Shown in pieces: positions 11,907 to 23,289 of a stretch of 59,159 bases of DNA. The DNA comes from Rostrohypoxylon terebratum (lineage: Eukaryota; Ascomycota; Sordariomycetes; Xylariales; Hypoxylaceae). The first letter of the stretch is position 1, and every line of letters begins with the position of its first letter. The position numbers were made by a program, and so were the translations under genes. The stretch lies in NCBI GenBank assembly GCA_022497145.1, contig MU386000.1, positions 1 through 59,159 on the forward strand, read 5' to 3'. The notes beneath the pieces are model-generated. The model saw only the letters and a list, made by a program, of their open reading frames with translations, did no database searches and was not told the DNA's origin.

Positions 11907-13880
11907 ATGGCTAGTAGTATAGATGATATTCAAGCCGGCCTTCAAAATCTCAACCTGAGACCGACGCTATCATGTGCAAATAACTCAATAGGCACTCCTC
12001 CTTGCCGAAAAAGTGGAGAATTCACTTGCAGTCGCTGTCACTTGGTTGCCGTATGTTAGGCATTCTCTAGACCTATATGGGAAAATTGCTAATTTCGATA
12101 CCTCTGCGGTCAGTATTGTGGCCAGGATTGCCAAAAGACCCATTGGCCAATCCACCGCAGATATTGCCACTTATCCCCGGCCAAGCAGTCCTGGAAGCCA
12201 ATATGGGAGAGAGAACGACGGGAAAAAGCTCCGATTGTTATGATACCCACATTGTGGTCGTCTGTTGAAGCTCTTGATATCATCAAGCTTGATGAGAATG
12301 AAGGAAGTGACTTCCAGGGCCCATTCAACATTCTTTTTCCAGGTATACTTTTGTTCAAACTAATTTCCACCGAACTGAATAAGTCTAACGTCTCATAGAG
12401 TCGAAGGACGCGAGGGACGCCATTCTATCAGTCGCAAACCTCCAAGAAACCTTCCAAGGCCCCCTCAACGTAGTCATGAGCGAAATGAATGAGGTTATTG
12501 TGATCCGAAATATGATAATCTTGTTGATATTTTACTTTGAAGAAGATCCTGCCAAAGCTGCCGAATACGCCTTGCATGCTTGGTATTCTCTTCTGATTAC
12601 AGAACCTTGCTACGAACTTCTCAAAAAGATTGGATCAGTGCTCCAAGGTGTATACGATGAGATAAGGAGAGAAGCTGGAGATGACTTCGCACTGGCAACT
12701 AAAAGACTGAGATACTGCAAGGGCTCGATCGATATAACACTACCTCGAATATGGTTTCGCTCCCTGTTTTTGTTCACTTCGTTGCATGGATTTAAGTATA
12801 CGATGTTGAGATCTAATTTCCAATCTCTCCGCCGGAAAGTGTTGTCAACACCCGTAGCTACAGAATTCTTCGAGTCTACTTTGGTACCTCTTGAACCGTA
12901 CAGGAGGGTGAGCGAGACAAAATTTCGAGAGGACGGCATGCTACTCCCTTTCGGGCAAAGTCGAGAAGATTTCGTGGTTCCAAACCCGTAAGTATCATAT
13001 AACTAATCCCATCTTCTATGGCGTCATTCATATAGTTATTCAAGATGGATTAATTGATATAATTATTTAGGCTATTGACGAATTCGTCGGTATGTGTCAT
13101 GGCGGACATATTTAGCAGCTGCTGGCCGCTGTCAGGGTGGTCAAACAAGTCATTCCATGGATACAGCCCGGGACCGCCAGAGAACGATCAGTACGGCAAA
13201 TTGAACCATTACCTTAGGGGTATCTTCATCCAGTTCCATCGACGGATCCGCTCGATTCCCGTTAACGTTTCGATCTTCGGAACTGACCAATGGACCCTGG
13301 CGCCCTCTTTAGAAGAGGGGCGATTCAACCGTATTTATGTAAGTAGGTAAAGAGCCGATACTCGATGTTACTTAGGTCGCCTATTGTAGGTATTGAAAAC
13401 TGACCTTCCAGTCTATTCATTTTGCAAGTAGCAGATGCACTGACAACCATTCTCAACTGAAACCTATTGCTCCGCTGCTACAGCCCGCGTCTGTCAATCG
13501 GCACGCTACTTTCATTACCCTTACCTTTTACACTTCAGATGGAGCTGTCATCGATGACAAGGGCATTCACAACATAACTTCAATCAAAGGTGGAGAGGCA
13601 TCTTTTAATAAGTATTTTTCCTCGGCTCGATTTGTTGCATTTCCCCAATAACTGACTTTTCTCATCGTACAGGTTCCTTGAAGAGTTCAAGGTTAAGAAA
13701 CTGGCTGATGATATCGGACTTTACATCAAGAATCGCAATACGATTCTTGAAACTTGGCGCAATGCAATCGGAGATGCTGCAGGCGCTAACAAAAGCAACA
13801 ACACCGAGGATCAACGTATCCATTTCAAGTTTGTGGAGTGGAGGACTGCCAGAGACAAAGTTGAGGAGAGCTCAGTGTAG
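11907..13880 (+). CDS. MYND zinc-finger protein with DUF4470 domain
   Basis: This 545-aa protein has exons 11907-12050, 12114-12342, 12399-12987, 13071-13338, 13412-13611 and 13673-13880; all phases agree. An N-terminal MYND-type finger spans about residues 23-66: Cys23, Cys33, Cys41-x2-Cys44, then YC-x3-CQK-x2-W-x2-H-x3-C. It is split by intron 1 just before YCGQDC. The first Cys pair is spaced wider than in textbook MYND fingers. Residues about 95-200 (PFNILFP to FYFEEDP, with GPLNVVMSEMNEVIVIRN) match the fungal DUF4470 pattern, which normally follows such fingers. The remaining 300 or so residues have no known motif. MYND fingers usually bind proline-rich partners; the function of the family is unknown. 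Confidence 0.82.
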
Positions 13881-14452
13881 ATCTCCGCTCAGATAATGTC
13901 AGGTACCTGACCTCCTCGTCGATTGGTATTTCAGGCTCACATCCAATGTTATTGGGGATTCATCATGGTAGCTCAAGTAGCTAAGTGCTATGCATCAATT
14001 TCACAGCTATCAGTTCGGGATTATTTCTACCTATGGATCCAAATTGATAATTACCTGGATTACTGTTCACGTCTGAGTTTATGATGAGTAATGTCAATTT
14101 GCGAATTTAGGATTTACCACTTCATGGAAAGACTATGTCATCAACCTTTCAGATAGTATACGGCGCTAGACACCTCGGCAAATAAGCGTCTAGCTATAGG
14201 TGCTAACTAGGCAATTTCTTGGTGAATTTCTCGGGCGGTTACTCCTCCGAAATTCGGCGCCTCGGTTAAGCTACCCTCCTTCAAATACCAGTTCGAAAAC
14301 AGCCCGTATAGCATTCGAACATCATCAAAAAAGAGGTAATATGATCACGTTTTATACTTCATGAGAACAATAAAACACAGATACTAAGCAACTAATCCCA
14401 CCCTCAAACACTTACTAAACCCATCCGCATATACTCTCACACCCTCACAACC
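13881..14452. other. Intergenic, MYND gene to dehydrogenase
   Basis: AT-rich, no gene seen. It presumably carries the promoter of the D-2-hydroxyacid dehydrogenase. Confidence 0.5.
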
Positions 14453-15475
14453 ATGTCCCCGCGCCCCACGGTCCTCCTGATCGGGGACCTCACGCACAGC
14501 AACGCCGAATGGGCGTCCCTGGGCAGCAAATACACGCTGCTGGAGTACCGAAAGGGGACGCGACAGCAATTCCTGTCTCACTGCCGCGACGGCACGTACG
14601 CGGCGGTGCGTGGGTGCTACCGGTCGAACATGTCGACGCCGGTGACGGGGCCGTTCGACAAGGAGCTCGTGGACGCGCTGCCGGCGGCGTGGAAGTTCGT
14701 CGCGCACAACGGCGCCGGGTACGACAACATCGACGTCGACGCGTGCAGTGCGCGCCGCATCGCCGTCTCGTCTACGCCCGTCGCGGTCGACGATGCGACG
14801 GCTGATGTGGGCATCTTGTTGCTCCTGGGCGCGCTGAGACAGGTCCACGAACCGCTTGTGGCGCTGCGCGAGGGTAGGTGGAAGGGTAATGTGCGTCTTG
14901 GTCATGATCCCAAGGGGAAGGTTCTTGGGATCCTGGGGATGGGCGGGATTGGTCGTGCGATGGCGCATCGAGCGCGGAGTTTTGGTATGGAGATTATTTA
15001 CCACAATCGCCGACGACTGGATCCGGAGCTGGAGAAGGGTGCGAAATATGTCTCGTTTGATGAGTTGCTCGCCCAGTCGGATGTGTTGTCCTTGAATTTG
15101 GCGCTGAACGCGAGTACGCGACATATCATTTCCGCGCCGGAGCTTGCGAAGACGAAGAAGGGCGTGGTGATTGTGAACACGGCGCGCGGCGCTCTCATTA
15201 ACGAGACGGATCTCGTAGCTGCTCTAGAATCCGGTCAGGTCTCCGCGGTGGGTTTGGACGTGTTTGAAAATGAGCCGGAGATACACCCCGGCCTCGTGAA
15301 GAGTGACCGGGCATTCTTACTACCCCATCTTGGAACGACCACGATTGAGACGCAACGGGATATGGAGCTGCTTGTGATAAAGAATCTAGAAACAGCTATT
15401 GATCAGTGGAAGATGTTAACTCTAGTCAATGAGCAGAAGGGATTAGATTGGGCTCCCAAGCAGGCGGATTTATGA
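14453..15475 (+). CDS. D-2-hydroxyacid dehydrogenase (glyoxylate/hydroxypyruvate reductase type)
   Basis: This intronless 340-aa NAD(P)-dependent D-2-hydroxyacid dehydrogenase reduces a 2-oxoacid such as glyoxylate, hydroxypyruvate or 2-oxoisocaproate. The cofactor motif G162-M-G164-G-I-G167 is followed by a short helix and EIIYHNRRR; the basic NRRR after strand 2 favours NADPH. The catalytic set is Arg245 (VNTARG), Glu274 (FENEPE) and His292 (LLPHLGT). The N-terminal catalytic domain has the usual HNGAGYDNID. The length is normal. The first 400 bases are much GC-richer than the rest, which also creates a long false reading frame on the opposite strand. It lies 0.56 kb upstream of the carboxylase gene on the same strand; a shared pathway is possible but unproven. 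Confidence 0.95.
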   Translation: MSPRPTVLLIGDLTHSNAEWASLGSKYTLLEYRKGTRQQFLSHCRDGTYAAVRGCYRSNMSTPVTGPFDKELVDALPAAWKFVAHNGAGYDNIDVDACSARRIAVSSTPVAVDDATADVGILLLLGALRQVHEPLVALREGRWKGNVRLGHDPKGKVLGILGMGGIGRAMAHRARSFGMEIIYHNRRRLDPELEKGAKYVSFDELLAQSDVLSLNLALNASTRHIISAPELAKTKKGVVIVNTARGALINETDLVAALESGQVSAVGLDVFENEPEIHPGLVKSDRAFLLPHLGTTTIETQRDMELLVIKNLETAIDQWKMLTLVNEQKGLDWAPKQADL

Positions 15476-16033
15476 CAGACTCCGGGGTCACAGTTAGTCA
15501 CCTACCTACTTACTCATAGGTATGGAATGATAGAAACCCGGCAGCAATAAAATACATACATGATTCCGGATGAAGGTGACATGTGGAATAACTAGGTACC
15601 TGTCCCAGAGAACCAGGTTCACCGTCGCATACACATTCCTAAAACATGACTATTTTCCATCCCCACCTCCACTTCACACTATCAACTCGTACTAATAATC
15701 TAGACCTTGAAGATCGTGTACGTTGCCGAGACCCAAGATCTTAATCTTATGCTAGAAATTCCGCTATGTTTCCAGTCTAGCTTTTCCAGGCAAAAATATG
15801 AGGATTATCATATGGAACGTCCATGGAGGGGTCACACTAAGCTCCAATTGCTTCCTCCCTCACGCCCGAAGAGGTCTTATCAGTTCCCCTCCCTCCGTCA
15901 TACCTCCACATCTGCCAACAACCCTCATGATACCATGTCTTCATAATTGTTAGTAATGCAGGTATTCATACAAGTATTGGCCAAATAGCTCCTGCTTACC
16001 TCATATTAGGTATGCCACGAAGCATGCTTCACA
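15476..16033. other. Intergenic, dehydrogenase to carboxylase
   Basis: No convincing gene. A 79-codon frame at 15707-15946 matches nothing I recognise and probably lies in the promoter or leader of the carboxylase gene. Confidence 0.5.
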
Positions 16034-19000
16034 ATGTCTCTTCGTCGTGTGCTTATCGCGAACCGTGGTGAAATTGCGGTGCGGTGCATCCGTGCGTGCA
16101 AACAGCTTTCCATCACCAGCATCTCCCTATTTACACCGGCCGATTCGGGATCGCTCCATGTTCGCCTTGCCGATATAAGTGTCTTACTCGAAGACGAAGG
16201 ACCCAAAGCGTATACAGATATGTACATTTAACCCAACGACCTCGTATACTTGAATTCTCATCGCTAATATTGTTCCGGGAAAGTGACATCATCCTCGATG
16301 TATGCAAGAAGCATTCCGTTGAAGCCGTATTCCCGGGCTATGGCTTCTTAAGTGAAAATTCCGAGTTTGCGCGACGTGTCCATGATGCTGGAATGGTGTT
16401 CGTTGGCCCCGATAGCGAGGCAATCCACAACATGGGCCTCAAGCATGTCGCAAGAGACTTGGCTGTTGCTGCAGGAGTCCCCGTCATTCAAGGATCGAAG
16501 TTACTCGGAAGCGCAGACGAGGCGCTCAAGGTGGCACGGAACATAGGATTTCCAGTAAGAATTATTCTGGCTATTCATGTTATCAAGCTATTTGTTATCC
16601 TATGAAAATATGATCTGTATTGACTTGTGATTCGCATAGGTAATGCTGAAAGCCTCTGGCGGTGGTGGGGGCATGGGTCAGCAGGCCTGCTGGTCCGAGG
16701 ATGAGGTCCCGACAGCGTTCGCTAATGTAGAAAGCCGTTCCAAAGCACTATTCGGTGGCTCTGGTGTTTTTATGGAAAGATACTACCCCACAAGCCATCA
16801 TATAGAGGTCCAGGTTTTCGGCAACGGAACTGACGTGATCCATTTTGGCGAGAGAGAGTGCAGTATCCAGAGACGACGGCAGAAGGTAGGTCATCATGCG
16901 TGTCTTAATTGAAGGAAATTCGTGGTGAGCACATGCTAATGTGGTATTAGGTCATTGAAGAATGCCCAAGCCCCTATTTAGTAGACAAGCCTGAGATACG
17001 CGACCGTCTTGTCGCCTCTGCTTTGACTCTGGCGAAATCAATTAAATACCAATCGGCCGGGACCGTAGAGTTTCTCGTTGACGATGAGACAGGAGATTTC
17101 TTCTTCTTAGAAATGAACACCCGTCTACAGGTTGAACATGGCGTTACGGAGTTATGTTATGGTGTCGACCTTGTGGCTTTGATGTTGCGACAAGCCGGGT
17201 ACCAACTCGCCGGAAAATCCGGTATCCCTTCTGATGAACTATTGGCAATCCAGACCAAAACTCCAAAAGGAGCGGCGATTGAGGTCCGAGTATGTTGTGA
17301 GAATCCGGCCGATTCATTCATGCCTAGCTCTGGACATGTACAGTCAATTTCTTGGCCTGAGGAATTTGCCCGCATCGATACCTGGATCCAACTGGGGTCA
17401 TTTGTGAGCCCCTATTTCGGTTAGCAAACCCTAGACTTCCCCAGTAACATTAACATATTTCCAATTCTAATTTGAAAAGACTCATTATTGGCCAAGGTTC
17501 TAGTCCACTCGCTTACAAGAGAAGAGTCTATTGCCACCATGCAGAAAGCTCTGAAGGAGTCGGATGTTGGTGGCCTAGTCACAAACTTAGCATTTCTCGA
17601 ATCCATCGTCCACTCAAATGGTAGGTCATCAACTCCCACCGTCCCGATCACAAGCTTCTCCATCAACTAACTTACTGGGTAGAGTTCTTTCGCGGAAAAA
17701 CTCTCACGACATTCCTAGAGACCCAATTCACTTTCCAGCCTACGGGTATGCAAGTCATAAAACCTGGTGCTTCCACCACTGTACAACAAGCCCAGGCCAG
17801 GACTAGAAAGGGTTACGGTATACCAATAAGCGGACCTGGAGATGACTTATCTTCTCGAAGTATGCCATATTTCTATGTTTTCATTAATCTCCGCTGATCA
17901 AGTCATAGTCGCCAATTTACTCGTTGGCAATTCGGAAAATGTCGAATGCCTCGAGCTTATTGCCCAGGGACCTGAACTATTCTTCCATAGTTCAAGCGTG
18001 GTATCCATCACAGGCTCTCCATTCAAGATAGAGCTGGATGGTAAACCAATAGAAATGTGGTCCAGAATTATCATCAACCCCAAACAGACGCTCAAGATAG
18101 GGACTTCTGCTACTCCAGGTGGTCGATGCTACATCGCTATCAAGGGAGGGTTTCCGAAATTGTGAGTCCCTCTAAGAAGCTGTAAATTGCTTGAGTACTC
18201 ATATTCAATCAGACCAACTTGGCTTGGATCCAAGTCGACAACGCCCAGTCTTGCTTTAGGGGGTCTCCAAGTAAGAGTTATTCCGCATGTATTATTCCGC
18301 AGATACCATGAAAATTTTGTTGACGTCTGCGTCTGATGCAGGGTCGAATACTTCGCAGCGGCGATTTTTTCGAACTAGAACACCTAGAGCAATCCGAGAT
18401 ACCTAGTACTCATCAACTTCCATCAAGCTTGATTCCTCCTAGCGATGCGAAGAGCATTTATGTGATGCACGGCCCCCATGACTCCGACGATTTCATTACC
18501 GCAGCCGGTCGGCAAACTATCTATTCTAGCGAATGGACGGTTGATTATAACTGTAATAGAACCGGCATTCGTCTCGATGGTCTAAAGATAGAATGGGCTC
18601 GAGAACACGGCGAAGAGGGTGGCAGCCATCCAAGTAATGTTGTTGACTACCCCTATCCCTCGCCTGGCGGGGTTAACTGGACCGGTGATAGCCCTGTGAT
18701 ATTTCCGCAGGATGCTCCGGGACTGGGTGGCTTCGTATGTTCCTCCACGGTAGTCTCCGCGGATATGTGGAAGTTAGGAAAGCTCAAACCCGGAGACAAG
18801 ACGACGTTGACACCTATTTCGTACAAGTCTGCTCGAGAGCTGGCAGATCGTAAGGCGAAATTTCTCAATCTTGTCCAAGCACATTTATCCAGCGGTACTT
18901 TGGAACTCGAGAATCCACTTTCGCTTTTAGAAGTTCAGGAGGTGGCTACAGAGACGGACGCAATATTAGAAGTTATTCCTAGTATTTCCGCTACAGGCCC

Positions 19001-20351
19001 AAAACTCACATTGCGTCAAGTATGTCATCTACTACCCATTTTGATCCCGCTAACACTAATTCTGCCGTCTCGCATAGGGTGGCGATCGCTTTATTCTCAT
19101 AAACGTAGATTTGACTTCCCAGAAAGTTGGTCTCGATACCTCGGTTGCCTCGAACAATCTAGCCAGAGCCATCCAGAGCACAAACACTCCAGGGACATAC
19201 GTGCACGTAAACATCAACTGTGAGTCCGCATCCAAGATTGGATTCCCTACTGCTTGAACTAACTGCGATCGCTCGAAGCGATAAATGTCGAATACGAGCC
19301 AGAGATCATCTCGCAATCAGACGTTGTCGCCTTCATCAAGACAGCACACTTACAAAGCAGCAATCTCGACAAACCCGTGCCAGCCCGTCGCTTCATCCTG
19401 CCCATCGTCTTCGACCACCCCTCCATCCGGGAGGCAGAGAAGCGCTACTCCACCATGCAACGCGACAAAGCCGTCTATACCGACGACAACGTCACGTACG
19501 TGCAGGAGAACAACGGCCTTACCTCTCGCAACGACGTCTTCGATATCCTCCGCAAGACGCGGTTCCTCGTCGTCACGGTCGGCTTCATGACGGGCTTACC
19601 AATCATGTGGCCCCTAGATCCCCTTGCACGTCTAACTGCGCAAAAGTACAACCCGACCCGTATCACAACACCACCGGGCACCGTAGCTCTAGGCGGCGGA
19701 TTATTCTGCGTCTATCCGGCAGACCAGCCAGGCGGCTACATGATGCTCGCGCGGTCCATCCCGGTATGGGATACCTACGCGCTGCGCCCCGGGTTCCGAG
19801 AATCCAAGCCCTGGCTCTGCGAGCCCTTCGACCTCATCGAGTTCGAGGAGGTAAGTCTCGAGCAGTACACGGAGATATGCAGGCAGTTCGAAGCCGGCAC
19901 GTACGAGATCAAAGTAGAAGAGACGACCTTCGACGTCCACGCCGAGCTCGCGAAGGAACACGAGGCCAGCCGTCTACCCACGACGATCGGGTTCCGCGCG
20001 AAACAAGCAGCGGCGGAGGAGGAGATGCGGGTTAGTGAGGTGAAGCTGTTTTTGGAGTGGAAGTCGGGTCAGGAGAGTAATCGCGGGAGTGCGCCTCGAG
20101 AGATCGATGATGCGACGCCTGGGATAAAGGTCGCGTCGCCGCAGATAGGTAAAGTGTGGAAGCTCCACGTCAAAGTTGGCGATATCATTGAGAAGGGCAA
20201 GGCGATTGTGGTGCTAGAGGCCATGAAGATGGAAATCGAGGTTCCGGCGGATGAGTCTCACCATGGCTTGGTGGTAAAGGAACTGCTGGTGCAAGAGGGG
20301 ACGTTAGTATCACCAGGAACGCATCTTGTCCTGCTAGACGAACCTGAGTAG
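16034..20351 (+). CDS. Urea-carboxylase-like fusion: biotin carboxylase, KipA/PxpC, KipI/PxpB, biotinyl domain
   Basis: This 1231-aa protein has 11 exons: 16034-16221, 16284-16554, 16640-16885, 16951-17419, 17480-17620, 17683-17859, 17909-18161, 18213-18270, 18342-19019, 19078-19219 and 19279-20351. Residues 1 to about 440 are biotin carboxylase (IANRGEIAVRCIRAC, ATP-grasp loop KASGGGGGMG at about 157, HIEVQVFG, EMNTRLQVEH at 289-298). About 460-770 is allophanate-hydrolase subunit 2 (KipA/PxpC; GIPISGPGD, RIANLLVGN, GSKSTTPSL). About 785-1075 is subunit 1 (KipI/PxpB; PARRFILPIVFD, KYNPTRITTPPGTVALGG). The C-terminus is a biotinyl domain with LEAMKMEIE; Lys1191 should carry biotin. The allophanate-hydrolase amidase domain of Dur1,2 is absent. 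It could be a urea carboxylase, but the adjacent PxpA-like gene suggests carboxylation-driven opening of a lactam or amide. The segment VGFMTGLPIMWPLDP differs from the urea carboxylase sequence I would expect there. Confidence 0.9.
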
Positions 20352-20479
20352 CAGGCATATTTGGTCTTGGATAGGTCTTGGTAGAGATTTGATGCAATGA
20401 ACTATAATATTAGAAATGTTCATCAATATATATGACTAAGTCAATGGTGAGGTGACTGTTCAAGTCCACCAATTATTGA

Positions 20480-20747
20480 ACATGAAGATTGAAACGCCAA
20501 AAAGAACGAAAAAAAGACATCAAAAAGTTGAATCACCAACTTCTAATAGGCCCAACCCAGGATCTGTTGATCGGCTCCTGGCTATTGCGCCCCCACTATT
20601 GGGTACTTCTTTGCCAACCCTTTTTCAAGGGCCCAAGGTGCGATGCACCGCACTCGTTGGGACTCGAACCCTAAACCACCCGTTTCAGAGCAGTTGTTAG
20701 GACAGGAACGAGGAAGTGTCTGTGGAAACGTACACCTTGACCATCGG
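20480..20747 (-). repeat. tRNA-derived SINE-like element, copy A
   Basis: Read on the minus strand, this copy has a box-A-like TGGTCAAGGTG and a box B GGGTTCGAGTCC, both of RNA polymerase III type. A body follows (GGCAAAGAAGTACCCAATAG onward, then GGAGCCGATC), ending in a T-rich tail near GATGTC. Copy B, about 300 bases away in the opposite orientation, has the same parts in the same order. It is not an intact tRNA, because no acceptor stem closes. Borders are approximate and I found no clear target-site duplication. Confidence 0.7.
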
Positions 20748-21039
20748 AACGTTACGGTCAAGCTGTTAGGATCCGCCGATGGAAGTCCGACTCCGTGTCC
20801 CGCTATATAGCCTGCACCCTGGAGAACGTGACTGCCGCCCAGACGGCGTTGTCAAGTGACATCGAGGAAGGTACTCTTGTAGTTTGGCTCTTGACACTGT
20901 ATTGTCGACGCGTAAACCGTGTGACGATGATAATTGACCAGACGCGTCACGCGTCTTGTCTCCTAGGCAGCACTGAACTTATATAGTACAATAATTGCAC
21001 TGTCATGCATCGGCGGCATTCGTCCAACTGCCTTGCTGG

Positions 21040-21295
21040 CAATGGTATAGCTTGGGAACGTGCCTCAGACACCACATCGTTCCCCCTTTAACGACGCCGC
21101 TGCAATGCGGAGGTCTAGGGTTCGATTCTGGGAGACCGCGTCCGGGTGGTCTCCCATGCCTGAAATGGAGTGGCAAAGAAATACCCAATAGCGGGGGCGC
21201 AGGAGCTAGGAGCCGATCTACAATACCTAGACTGGGCCTGGAGGAGGGGTGAATATTCTTTTTATTTTTTTTGTATTCTCTTGATGTCTTCAACT
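21040..21295 (+). repeat. tRNA-derived SINE-like element, copy B
   Basis: This plus-strand copy has an approximate box A near 21041-21060 and a box B GGGTTCGATTC near 21117. The body shared with copy A follows (GGCAAAGAAATACCCAATAG, then GGAGCCGATC), and a T-rich tail ends in TTGATGTC. By eye it is roughly 70-80 percent identical to copy A in the body, so this is an older, diverged pair. The borders are estimates. Confidence 0.7.
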
Positions 21296-21796
21296 CTCCA
21301 TGAAAGTGAAGCACTTCCTCAGCATCAGCATCACCACCTTCACCATTATGTACATCCGTACCATCCCAATTCCATTAATTCCACCCCACCCTGAACCTGC
21401 ATTAAGCTTAACTCGATTAATCAATTAAAATAACTATGACCTATGACGTAGTTGAAAGAATGCCGCACCCCCACTGACGATCAACGAGCTATATGCATGC
21501 GCCAAACCTCCTCACAATCGCTATCCCAAGTGATGATTGGCGGACAGCAAATACCGACCGGATCTACGGAATCGAAACAGCTAACTAGTACATGCATCTA
21601 AAATCGGACCACTGAGACAAGCCTCATGCAAGCCATATCTGCGGGGCACCTCGGTGCACCTCCGCCCGGAGGGGGCGAATCCATCGGATACTGTCCAATC
21701 CATATATCGGCATGACTAAGCTCATCATCAAGATACCGGCATCCGATCAGAGAAAGGTTACGAACTGTATGCAAAACTCGCGATTAACTTCACGAT

Positions 21797-22614
21797 ATGG
21801 CTGAGTCGCGATGGATCGAGATCAATTGCGATATGGGAGAAGGGTTCGGGAGATGGAAGATGGTAAGTCTGCACTTATTCGGTTGTCGTTCTGCCGATGA
21901 CTACCTAACAATGGGTAAAACCAGGGCCCGGATGAGGACCTAATGCACCACGTAGACGTCGCGAACGTCGCCTGTGGTTTCCACGCCGGCGACCCGTCAA
22001 CAATGGTCCGCACAGTCCACCTCGCCAAGAAACATGGCGTGCGCGTAGGCGCCCACCCGGGTATGCCAGATCTCCTCGGTTTCGGTAGACGGCGGATGGC
22101 CATAGCCCCCGAAGACATGTACGCCGCCGTGCTATACCAAGTCGGCGCTCTCGCAGGAATACTCGCAGCAGAAGGAGTACCTCTGAACCACGTCAAGCCG
22201 CATGGCGAACTGTACTTCTTCGTGCAGAGGGACGCCGATATCCGCGACGCCGTGCTTCGCGCGGTCAAAGCCTTCAATGTGCCTATCTACGGGTTACCTA
22301 CGAAGCATATGATCGAAGACTGCGAACGGATCGGGTTGAAACTCATCCCCGAGTTCTACGCAGACCTGAACTACGACGAAGAAGGCCAGCTCATGTCCGT
22401 CGCAGAGTCAGTCCCCGCCGTTCCCGAATTGGTCGAGGAACGAATCCGCACCTTCGCGAGCACGGGGAAAGTGGAAGGCAAATCCGGAAAGATGGTTGAC
22501 GTGCCGGTTGATCCGCAGGGGTTTAGTATATGCATTCACTCGGACTTGCCTGGCGCATTGGATAACGCTATGGCGGCAAGGAATGCTGTTAATAAGGCGC
22601 TTAAGGAGGGTTGA
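21797..22614 (+). CDS. LamB/YcsF family protein, PxpA-like 5-oxoprolinase subunit A
   Basis: This 251-aa protein has exons 21797-21862 and 21925-22614. It has all the family landmarks: EINCDMGEGFG at residues 8-18, VANVACGFHAGDP, GAHPGMPDLLGFGRR, HVKPHGELYFF, EFYADLNY, and ICIHSDLPGA near the C-terminus. The length is that of bacterial PxpA (about 250 aa). In bacteria PxpA works with PxpB and PxpC to hydrolyse 5-oxoproline to glutamate with ATP. Here the PxpB and PxpC homologues are domains of the carboxylase fusion encoded just upstream on the same strand. Together these two genes supply homologues of all three subunits. That they act as one enzyme is inference. The protein is probably cytosolic. 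Confidence 0.93.
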
Positions 22615-23289
22615 TTGTTCGCTCGGTGTATGATAGACGCCCAGAATGTCAACAAATTCAACAGGATTCAACACTTTGTCATCATCATTCGAATATTATC
22701 TAGGTAGTTAGCGGTCAAGAAGTGATGGTAGTGGAATGGAAGGAAGATATCGTTATCGTCACGGCTGGTACCTAGTATTAGGTAAGGAAATCAGGGGTCG
22801 ACTTTTCACATGTAAATGTATAAACATGTATAAACACAAAAGAAAGACCCTTCCGGGATCGAGTCTACACGCAAGGAAGTAACAACCTCATAGTATGGCC
22901 TCACGTATCGAAATTGACTTACGGCAGGGGCGGCAGGGACACCGAAAGGATGGTCATTTTGGAAGTGACGTTCTTTAAACTTTAGTGGAAAGGTTCTTTG
23001 AAATGTGGTTGGAGGTGACATTCTTGATTCTCTACGAACCTTCTCTTCTATCTTCTATCTTCTATTTAATAATAGGTATTCTTCATAACCCAAGATCTCA
23101 GTCCCGTATTCAACCAAAGGCATCCCATCTATCCCTTCTTTTTTGGCAACTTGAATTTGAATATCCCAATATCAATTCTCGAAAGTATCAACCATTCAAA
23201 ATCCATCGTGATTTGACTCTCAGCTCTCAGCCAAAAAAAAAACGGATTCTCCCGGAGTCTACAGTAATCGCACAAGACCCCATATCGCT
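22615..23289. other. Intergenic, PxpA-like gene to small membrane protein
   Basis: No gene. A pyrimidine-rich stretch near 23040-23070 (repeated TTCTATC) may be part of the leader of the next gene. Confidence 0.5.

Larger units (their letters stand above)
20352..21796. other. Intergenic spacer between carboxylase and PxpA-like genes
   Basis: This 1.4-kb spacer is largely filled by two inverted SINE-like copies, annotated separately. About 290 bases separate them, and about 500 bases of AT-rich DNA follow before the next ATG. I see no gene. Confidence 0.6.

Noticed and set aside
14384..15124. 246-codon minus-strand frame
   Set aside because: It lies opposite the clear D-2-hydroxyacid dehydrogenase; it is Arg/His/Ala-rich and arises from GC-rich third positions on the real strand.
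19220..20035. 271-codon plus-strand frame
   Set aside because: Overlaps the last exon of the carboxylase fusion in a different frame; the fusion frame carries the conserved KipI and biotinyl motifs.
20640..20700. tRNA gene suggested by GGACTCGAACC
   Set aside because: Only the box-B part is tRNA-like; no acceptor stem or anticodon arm folds, and the same head occurs in the inverted copy, so I call it a SINE-like repeat.
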